Source: Fimbriimonadaceae bacterium
GTDB lineage: Bacteria; Armatimonadota; Fimbriimonadia; Fimbriimonadales; Fimbriimonadaceae
Assembly (NCBI GenBank): GCA_947447315.1
Contig: CANFJD010000124.1
Coordinates: 1 to 7,960 of the forward strand
Reading direction: 5' to 3'
Length of the DNA stretch: 7,960 bases
Shown: positions 1 through 5,340 of the stretch, piece after piece
Position numbering within the stretch: position 1 is the stretch's first letter
Layout: every line of letters begins with the position of its first letter
Translations under genes and position numbers: made by a program
The notes under the pieces: model-generated
The model's input: only the letters and a program-made list of their open reading frames with translations
Databases searched by the model: none
Told to the model about the DNA's origin: nothing

Positions 1-921
1 GGGGTTGGACGAGGAATCGACAGCATCGGGAATAGCTGGCGTTCGGTACTTAAAGCTGAGATAGGAGATGGAAGCGATCAGGGCGATCAACGTTGACCAA
101 CCCGTAATCTTGATAATGTTTTCGATAATCGGGCGATTTTTAAGCGCCGCCTGGGATGGCTTATAAAGCGCAAACTTTTGGGCTTCGTCAGCAAGCGGGC
201 TCGGCCGGTTTGCGGCCGCATCAGCCAAATTCGACTCGGCATATTTGGTGACGATTTCTCGACCGATCGAGTAGCCGGTGACTTGTCCCTGCGGACTGAC
301 ATACACAGCTCCCAGCGGACTGGCCAAAACGCCATCGGTGGGAGAGTATTTGAACTTGAATCCCAAAGAATCGGTCGTACCGACGATGGATTCTCGCGTA
401 CCGGTGAGGACGTGCAGTCCCTTTTCCAGGCCGGGCTGGCTCGGCGGTCGCTTCGGTTCCAGACCGCGCAACGGATTGTAATAAGTCGGTGCGTCGATGT
501 TCTCGCTGAGCTTTCGCTTTTCTGCGAGCGCGAGTTCAGGGATTTCCTTCGGATCGATGCTGAGCAACACGAGATCGAAGTCTCGGCCCAGAAGCATCTT
601 GTTTTGTCGGCCGGACTTGCTCAGGACTTTCATGATGGAATCATCCACCAGGCCCGCGCTTCCTTCAAAACCCAGCTCAATCGGAACCACCATCAAAGGT
701 CGTTCGCCAAGATAGATGTCTAAGGTAACGGTTTTTCCTTTCTCATCTTTGAACGGCAGATTCGTAACTACCTTGCTTCCGATCTTCTGTTCAATGCCGA
801 GTTGCTGAGTGAGACTTGCCGCAGTCTCCGGCGTATTTGCACTCAATTGGGCATAGGCGGTCCCTCCACCGAGCAAGCCGGCAGCCAAGAGTCCCCCCAG
901 ACCAATCGAGCGGACGAACAT
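1..921 (-). CDS. SCO1/SenC-like protein lacking copper ligands (3' end outside window)
   Basis: 307 residues are visible with no stop before the window edge. Residues 1-24 form a signal peptide ending TAYA before Q25. The thioredoxin-like core follows the SCO order: NLPFKDEKGKTVTL (54-67), YLGERPLMVV (70-79), FDLVLLSIDPKEIPELA (115-131), GLHVLTGTRESI (168-179), LGFKFKYSPTDG (186-197) and GAVYVSPQGQV (204-214). A hydrophobic helix at about 269-289 (ITGWSTLIALIASISYLSF) would anchor the C-terminus, as in other SCO proteins of ACIII/oxidase operons. SCO proteins bind copper through CxxxC and a distal His for CuA assembly. Here the CxxxC position reads GFEGS (84-88) and the His position is Ser201; the visible protein has no cysteine. 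So copper delivery by the usual site is unlikely. The frame is intact, so this is divergence, not decay. ATG at 919-921 follows the previous stop by one base, with GGAGG 11 bases upstream. Confidence 0.8.
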   Translation of the reverse strand, partial: MFVRSIGLGGLLAAGLLGGGTAYAQLSANTPETAASLTQQLGIEQKIGSKVVTNLPFKDEKGKTVTLDIYLGERPLMVVPIELGFEGSAGLVDDSIMKVLSKSGRQNKMLLGRDFDLVLLSIDPKEIPELALAEKRKLSENIDAPTYYNPLRGLEPKRPPSQPGLEKGLHVLTGTRESIVGTTDSLGFKFKYSPTDGVLASPLGAVYVSPQGQVTGYSIGREIVTKYAESNLADAAANRPSPLADEAQKFALYKPSQAALKNRPIIENIIKITGWSTLIALIASISYLSFKYRTPAIPDAVDSSSNP

Positions 922-922
922 G

Positions 923-1483
923 CTAGTTACCGCCTCCGGTTGGCGCGGCACCATTACCCATTTCACCGTACTTCTTAACAGCGGCTGATTCTTGCTCATT
1001 CATCCGGGCAAGGGCTGCCTCGGCAGATTCGCCAGTGGTGATATTGATCTTATCGTCGACCGTGCCCTTGGACTTAGCTTCCACCGGATTCACCTTACTG
1101 ATTCCACGTTCGGCAAGAAGATCGATGGCGCGATCGATCGGAATGTACACCTTCGTTCGGTCCGGGTTTAGGTAGCCCGTACCGCTCAGATGTCCCTCAT
1201 CTTTCTGGCGCATGACCATCAGGTCAGTCTTGGCCGTTGCGTTGGTTTGCAACCGCGGATACGGATCTTGCGGAACGCGCTTGGGCGGATTCTGATAGCC
1301 CGATTCACCCTTGAAATAGTTCGGATCGATGATGTTCAGGAAGAACGCACCTAAAACGGCACTGAACGCAGCGAATCCGAAGAAGATGACGACCGATCGT
1401 TTCAGCTTCGGTAGGTCGACATCACGAATTTCATAGCCCATTTCGACCAATGGGTCTTCGCGCTTGTGATGGTTAGTGGACAT
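923..1483 (-). CDS. Small single-helix membrane protein of ACIII/oxidase operons (no assigned function)
   Basis: 186-residue protein with a polar N-terminus rich in His and Lys, one hydrophobic helix at about 29-51 and a soluble C-terminal domain that should face the periplasm. The middle part has the layout I associate with small proteins encoded beside ACIII and cytochrome oxidase: PYPRLQTN (75-81 region), DLMVMRQKDEGHLSGTGYLN (87-106), then VYIPIDRAIDLLAERG (112-127). In relatives the last part usually reads like RIPIDRAMELLAERG. Function is unknown; it may be an accessory or assembly subunit of the ACIII-oxidase assembly, comparable in position to extra small subunits (ActG/ActH) reported in some ACIII complexes, but I cannot show it is the same protein. 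After residue ~130 the sequence is low-complexity and ends Gly-rich. The start is supported by AGGAGG 9 bases upstream inside actF, which it overlaps by 11 bases. Confidence 0.82.
   Translation of the reverse strand: MSTNHHKREDPLVEMGYEIRDVDLPKLKRSVVIFFGFAAFSAVLGAFFLNIIDPNYFKGESGYQNPPKRVPQDPYPRLQTNATAKTDLMVMRQKDEGHLSGTGYLNPDRTKVYIPIDRAIDLLAERGISKVNPVEAKSKGTVDDKINITTGESAEAALARMNEQESAAVKKYGEMGNGAAPTGGGN
933..937 (-). promoter_or_regulatory. Ribosome-binding site of the SCO-like gene
   Basis: GGAGG on the minus strand, within the Gly-Gly codons at the end of the preceding gene, 11 bases from the ATG at 919-921. It supports translation of the SCO-like gene as an intact reading frame. Confidence 0.6.
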
Positions 1484-2723
1484 GAGCCTTTGCCTCCTGC
1501 AGTCGGTGATCGTAACCCGGAAGCAAGGTTGCCTTTTGGGTCTTGAGGGAGAAGAGAGCGATCCAGATGCTGCCGACGGCCAACAGTCCGATGATATCGG
1601 TGAGATTAGCGGCGGGATTGACTGGTCCCTGCTTTACGCGGTCCGCGAGGGACGGCACGATGAGCATGAGGATGTCGAACATGTGGATCACGAAGATGAA
1701 GCCGGTGATCTTCATCAGTCGTTCTGGTTTAGCCTTGACGCGGGGCGCCAACAGCACGAAGAACGGGATGAAGAACCGACCGAGGATCAGCAGCAACCCG
1801 AGAGCACCCCAGTGGTTCGCTTCCATGCCAGCCGGGTGAACCGCACTGGATCGTCGAGCGAAGTAGCTGGTGAATTCTGGAAGGTTGCCGTTCCAGATGA
1901 TGAGGAACTGCGAAACGGTGGTGTAGCCCCACAGCATGGTGAACGCGAACATCATATTGCCGATGTCTCGAGTGAGATCCTTCGTGATGATGTCAGTGAA
2001 CGGCTTGTTCTTCGCATTGATGCAGAGAAGCGTGATTCCGAGTGACAGTGCGGCTCCGGCACCGGCAACCAACTGCCACGGACCGTACATGGTGCTCGAC
2101 CAGTGCGGCTCCAGGCTCATTCCTACGTCGGTCCACAGGAGCGTGGAGGCGAGGAAGAAGTAGACCAGTGAGGCGGCGCCCCAGGAGGAGCGACCGGATT
2201 CGAGTTTGAAGTCGTGCGACTTTTCTTGACGCATCGCCGAGTTGCGGAATCCCCAGGCCATGACCGCGAAACTCAGCAAAACGAACACGATTCGAATCTG
2301 CCAAGCCGGTTGGTGCAGGAACCATTCTTTACGCATCAGAACCGGATCATTAGCAACCACGTTATGATCGGCCCATTCGTACAGGACCACGGGGTTTAGC
2401 AAGAACGGCACGAAGAGCACAGTGAGCGCAACGAAGTTCTGCCAACTTGCCATTCCTTCCAAAAAGCGAAGGATGGACAAGGTCCACTGACCGCGTACGG
2501 TGTGGTGGAGCAAGGTTAGGCCCATCGCGCCAAGCGAAACGGAGAGCCAGAAAGCCCAACCGTAGAGGAAACTTCCCATCCACTGGTGCTGAGTGGCCGG
2601 ATTAAACATCATGGCCAGGCAAACACCAACCAGCACCACTCCTACCAGTCCGAAAGGATAGGTGAGTTTGCTGAAGTCGGCCGACGGAGCCGTTCGAGTT
2701 TCTAAGGTTTCTTCGTGGGCCAT
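1473..2723 (-). CDS. actF: ActF, second NrfD-like membrane subunit of alternative complex III
   Basis: Integral membrane subunit of 416 residues, related to ActC and paired with it in the ACIII membrane arm. About ten hydrophobic helices can be seen (roughly 22-43, 50-72, 95-115, 143-160, 184-200, 212-235, 257-277, 302-325, 337-358, 374-393). Family-typical stretches are LLWTDVGMSLEPHWSSTMYG (195-214), WGYTTVSQFLIIWNGNLPE (265-283) and HWGALGLLLILGRFFIPFF (304-322). In known ACIII structures ActF mirrors ActC; whether it binds quinol or mainly moves protons is unsettled. The ATG (2721-2723) directly follows the actE TAA, with AAGGAG 11 bases upstream inside actE. The TAA overlaps the next gene's start by 11 bases. 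No truncation or frameshift seen. Confidence 0.94.
   Translation of the reverse strand: MAHEETLETRTAPSADFSKLTYPFGLVGVVLVGVCLAMMFNPATQHQWMGSFLYGWAFWLSVSLGAMGLTLLHHTVRGQWTLSILRFLEGMASWQNFVALTVLFVPFLLNPVVLYEWADHNVVANDPVLMRKEWFLHQPAWQIRIVFVLLSFAVMAWGFRNSAMRQEKSHDFKLESGRSSWGAASLVYFFLASTLLWTDVGMSLEPHWSSTMYGPWQLVAGAGAALSLGITLLCINAKNKPFTDIITKDLTRDIGNMMFAFTMLWGYTTVSQFLIIWNGNLPEFTSYFARRSSAVHPAGMEANHWGALGLLLILGRFFIPFFVLLAPRVKAKPERLMKITGFIFVIHMFDILMLIVPSLADRVKQGPVNPAANLTDIIGLLAVGSIWIALFSLKTQKATLLPGYDHRLQEAKAHVH
1493..1498 (-). promoter_or_regulatory. Strong ribosome-binding site of the small membrane protein
   Basis: A full AGGAGG on the minus strand inside the end of actF, 9 bases from the ATG at 1481-1483. 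It is the most canonical Shine-Dalgarno match in the window and supports this start despite the 11-base overlap. Confidence 0.75.
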
Positions 2724-3332
2724 TTAGTGGGCTTCTCCTTCACCGGACTTTGGCTCGGTTTTGGGGTTCAAACTGTCTTGCAGTGCCTGCGAATCGGCGT
2801 CTGTTGGTGACGCATTCTGCGAAAGCTGCAGGGCTCGGATATAGGCGACGATGGCCCATCGATCTTCCGGAACGATACGGCTTGCGTAGCTGTACATGGT
2901 TCCGTAGCCATTGGTGATGACATCGTAGAAGTGACCGAGCGGCATATTTCGCAGTCGGTCGGTATGGTAGTTACCCACCGGGCGCTTGATCTTGAATCCG
3001 CGGACAGCGATCATGCCCTGACCATTTCCGAGTTCACCGTGGCAAGGCGTGCAGTAGACGGTGTACCGTTCCTGTCCGCGCTTAAGCAGTTGCTTGGTGA
3101 GCGGCATCGGAAGTTGGTCTACCCATTTGCCATTGCTAACGCCAGTGTAGTACGCCTCATCCTGTCGCTCGTGACCGCGGGCGATGGTGCCCGACAACAG
3201 CGGTCGCGACATTTGACCATCCGGGAAGAATTCGTTCTCACCGAGCGGTTCACCCTTCGGCTGTCGCCACATATCGGTGTGACAACCGGCAAGCAGGACA
3301 CCGGATGCCATCAGCCAGATCAGTTTTTTCAC
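2724..3332 (-). CDS. actE: ActE, monoheme cytochrome c lipoprotein subunit of alternative complex III
   Basis: Monoheme c-type cytochrome, 202 residues, that passes electrons on the periplasmic side of ACIII. Residues 1-17 (MKKLIWLMASGVLLAGC) form a lipoprotein signal with a lipobox ending at C17, so the mature protein should be lipid-anchored. The N-terminal stretch DMWRQPKGEPL through MSRPLLSGTIARGH (20-54) is typical of ActE. The single heme site is CTPCH (C94, C97, H98). Met146 in GYGTMYSYA is the likely sixth heme ligand, followed by the family-typical PEDRWAIVAYIRALQ (155-169). The start is GTG (3330-3332), overlapping the actD TGA as GTGA, with GGAGGT 6 bases upstream; a start further in would remove the lipoprotein signal. 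The TAA stop directly abuts the actF ATG. The last ~30 residues are polar and probably flexible. Confidence 0.95.
   Translation of the reverse strand: MKKLIWLMASGVLLAGCHTDMWRQPKGEPLGENEFFPDGQMSRPLLSGTIARGHERQDEAYYTGVSNGKWVDQLPMPLTKQLLKRGQERYTVYCTPCHGELGNGQGMIAVRGFKIKRPVGNYHTDRLRNMPLGHFYDVITNGYGTMYSYASRIVPEDRWAIVAYIRALQLSQNASPTDADSQALQDSLNPKTEPKSGEGEAH
2735..2740 (-). promoter_or_regulatory. Ribosome-binding site of actF
   Basis: AAGGAG on the minus strand inside the end of actE, 11 bases from the actF ATG. Confidence 0.6.
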
Positions 3333-3910
3333 GCTTCCACCTCCGACACGTTCAGCGCATCCAATTCTCGAAGGAATTGGGCTGTCTTCTCGGGATCAAA
3401 CTGCGGATCCTCCTTCTCAATGGCCAAGAAGAATCGATCCTGAGTGGCTCGTTCGAATCCTGGCGTGTTAAAGATGGAGTGGTACGGCTTCGGCAATCGG
3501 TTGTAGGCCAGCATGCTAAAGAATGCCGTCAATCCGGCGAACAAGATCGTGCACTCGTAGGTGATTGGGATCATGCTGGGAAGCGAAACAAGCGGCTTTC
3601 CACCCACGTTCATGGGATAGTCCAGTACGTGAACGTAGAATTGCAAACCGTAACCAAACGCTCCACCCGTTAGTCCACCCGCGAAGACGGAGAACGGAAC
3701 TTTCATGTCGCGGAATCCGATTGCATCGCTGAGGCCGTGGATTGGGAACGGGGAGTACGCATCCATCTTCTTGAACCCCGCGCGACGTGCGGCCTCGGCG
3801 GCCGACACGAGCTTTTCGGGGGAATCAAATTCAGCGACGACGGCCCAGGTTCCGGTGCCCAGATTGGGCCCGTAGGCGTTCATGTTGGAGGAAGTGTGGG
3901 TGGCGCTCAT
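3329..3910 (-). CDS. actD: ActD, two-helix subunit of alternative complex III (DUF3341 family)
   Basis: Small ACIII membrane subunit of 193 residues, of the family known as DUF3341. A short soluble N-terminal domain (about 20-68) has the family-typical stretches VVAEFDSPEKLVSAAEAARR (24-43) and MDAYSPFPIHGL (49-60). Two hydrophobic helices follow at about 71-94 and 115-136, then a soluble tail with NTPGFERATQDRFFLAIE (148-165). No cofactor-binding residues are evident; the subunit is generally regarded as structural, with a possible part in proton movement that is only a proposal. ATG at 3908-3910 overlaps the actC stop (ATGA), with AGGAG 7 bases upstream. The stop overlaps the GTG of actE (GTGA). 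This places it between two ACIII subunits and supports co-translation. Confidence 0.94.
   Translation of the reverse strand: MSATHTSSNMNAYGPNLGTGTWAVVAEFDSPEKLVSAAEAARRAGFKKMDAYSPFPIHGLSDAIGFRDMKVPFSVFAGGLTGGAFGYGLQFYVHVLDYPMNVGGKPLVSLPSMIPITYECTILFAGLTAFFSMLAYNRLPKPYHSIFNTPGFERATQDRFFLAIEKEDPQFDPEKTAQFLRELDALNVSEVEA
3339..3344 (-). promoter_or_regulatory. Ribosome-binding site of actE (decides a GTG start)
   Basis: GGAGGT on the minus strand, inside the end of actD and 6 bases from the GTG at 3330-3332. Together with the lipoprotein signal that begins there, it fixes the actE start. Confidence 0.75.
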
Positions 3911-5340
3911 CGATCCGCTCCTACTGCGACCGGTTCGGCTCCCTGATTTTGGTTGGCGACGGTCGGCTCAATTTTGCTGGTTCCGCGATGAATTCTATGC
4001 ACGAGATCCTTCATTTCGAAGATGTTGATCGCAGGCAAGAACCGCAGGAAGAGCATCATCAGCATCGTAAAGAAGCCAATGGTGCCGAAGAACATGGCGA
4101 AGTCCCAGAATGTTGGGTAGTACGGCTTGTTAGAGCTCGGCAGGTAGTTATTGGTGAGCGAGAGCGGGATGATGACGAATCGCTCCAGCCACATGCCCAC
4201 GCCAACCACCAAGCTGACGAGCCACACCACAACGAGGTTCTTTCTCATGCGAGGGATCCAGAACAGTTGGGGGACGATACCGTTACAGAAGATTAGCGCC
4301 CAATAGCTCCACGCGTAGTAGCCGTGGAGTCGCTGATCAAGCAACCGCATTTCGTATACGTTGCCGGAATACAGGGCGTAAAAGACTTCCAGGATATAGC
4401 CGTAAAAAACGATCAGGCCGGTCGCCAGCAGCACTTTACACATCCAGTCGATGTGACGCATGGTGACGAGGTCCTTCAGGCCGTAGTAGGCGCGAACGGG
4501 AATGAGGAAGTTCATTACCATTGCGAAACCGGCGAAGACGGCGCCCGCGACGAAGTACGGCGGGAAGACGGTGACGTTCCAGCCCGGTACCTGCGAAATC
4601 GCAAAGTCGTAGCTAACGATCGTATGTACCGAGAGAACCAACGGCGTGGAAAGTCCGGCGAGAAGCAGGTTCGCTTGCTCGTATCGGTGCCAGTGCTGAT
4701 TCGATCCTCGCCATCCGAGCGAGAGAATGCCGTAGGCAATTTTGCCAAGTTTGTTCGTGGCCCGGTCTCGCAGCGATGCGAAGTCCGGAATAAGCCCCAT
4801 GAACCAGAAAACCAACGAGATCGTGAAGTAAGTCGAAACGGCGAAAACGTCCCATTCCAATGCCGAGCGGAACTGCGGCATCATTCCCATGATGTTGGGA
4901 TAGGGGAACAGCCAGAAGAGCGCGACCCAAGGTCGGCCGGTGTGCAGGAGTGGATAGAGTCCCGCGCACATAACCGCGAAGATGGTCATCGCTTCCGCGA
5001 ATCGGTTGATCGAGTTTCGCCACTGCTGTTTGAGCAGCAAGAGAATCGCTGAGATGAGGGTTCCGGCGTGACCGATACCGATCCACCAAACGAAGTTAAC
5101 GATATCGAAGGCCCAAGCAACGGGGACGTTGTTGCCCCAGATGCCGATACCTTGGTACAGCAACCAGCAGATGGAGACCGCCATCATGCCGGCGCCACCA
5201 AGACCTCCGAGGAGGAACAACCACCACGCGGTCTTATGCAATTTCGGTTGCAGGATAAGGCGACCGATCGCCTCCTCAACCTGCTCGTAATTGTAATCGC
5301 CGGTAATGAGGACGTCGTTTAGGGGAACGGCTTTAGCCAC
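3907..5340 (-). CDS. actC: ActC, NrfD/PsrC-type membrane subunit of alternative complex III
   Basis: Integral membrane subunit that in ACIII forms a quinol-oxidation site next to the iron-sulfur chain of ActB. The 477-residue length is normal for ActC. It has about ten hydrophobic helices, starting near residues 38-62 and 77-103. Family-typical stretches are VNFVWWIGIGHAGTLISA (81-98), LLHTGRPW (131-138) and LEWDVFAVSTY (161-171). H133 and D164 in the last two are the kind of conserved polar membrane residues proposed to line the quinol pocket; that role is from family knowledge and not shown here. The start is GTG (5338-5340). No in-frame ATG occurs until residue 52, inside the first helix, and a GAGGTGA ribosome-binding site lies just upstream, so the GTG is well supported. 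It overlaps the actB stop by 8 bases and shares an ATGA with actD. The polar tail after residue ~452 looks variable. Confidence 0.95.
   Translation of the reverse strand: MAKAVPLNDVLITGDYNYEQVEEAIGRLILQPKLHKTAWWLFLLGGLGGAGMMAVSICWLLYQGIGIWGNNVPVAWAFDIVNFVWWIGIGHAGTLISAILLLLKQQWRNSINRFAEAMTIFAVMCAGLYPLLHTGRPWVALFWLFPYPNIMGMMPQFRSALEWDVFAVSTYFTISLVFWFMGLIPDFASLRDRATNKLGKIAYGILSLGWRGSNQHWHRYEQANLLLAGLSTPLVLSVHTIVSYDFAISQVPGWNVTVFPPYFVAGAVFAGFAMVMNFLIPVRAYYGLKDLVTMRHIDWMCKVLLATGLIVFYGYILEVFYALYSGNVYEMRLLDQRLHGYYAWSYWALIFCNGIVPQLFWIPRMRKNLVVVWLVSLVVGVGMWLERFVIIPLSLTNNYLPSSNKPYYPTFWDFAMFFGTIGFFTMLMMLFLRFLPAINIFEMKDLVHRIHRGTSKIEPTVANQNQGAEPVAVGADR
3918..3922 (-). promoter_or_regulatory. Ribosome-binding site of actD
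   Basis: AGGAG on the minus strand, inside the end of actC and 7 bases from the actD ATG, which itself overlaps the actC stop as ATGA. Suggests coupled translation. Confidence 0.6.

Noticed and set aside
87..335. An 82-codon minus-strand frame overlapping the SCO-like gene, which could be mistaken for a separate small gene.
   Set aside because: It is in a different frame from the SCO-like protein, which reads continuously from 921 to 1, and its Arg-rich, motif-free product looks like a shadow.
658..672. A possible frameshift or sequencing error hiding the SCO CxxxC motif.
   Set aside because: SCO-like sequence continues in the same frame on both sides, and no Cys codons occur nearby in the other frames. 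The distal His is also replaced, which a single local error would not explain.
178..723. A 181-codon plus-strand open frame opposite the SCO-like gene.
   Set aside because: The minus-strand frame has a signal peptide, SCO-type motifs and a ribosome-binding site; the plus-strand product is Arg- and Gln-rich with no recognisable motif.
1121..1145. A GATCGATGGCGCGATCGATC stretch that looks palindromic, like an operator site.
   Set aside because: It lies inside the conserved PIDRAIDLL coding motif of the small membrane protein and is explained by Ile/Asp/Arg codons; no gene starts nearby.
4324..5052. A 242-codon plus-strand frame opposite actC, and smaller frames opposite actF and actD.
   Set aside because: Highly charged, motif-free translations opposite well-recognised membrane proteins; typical antisense shadows of hydrophobic coding sequence.
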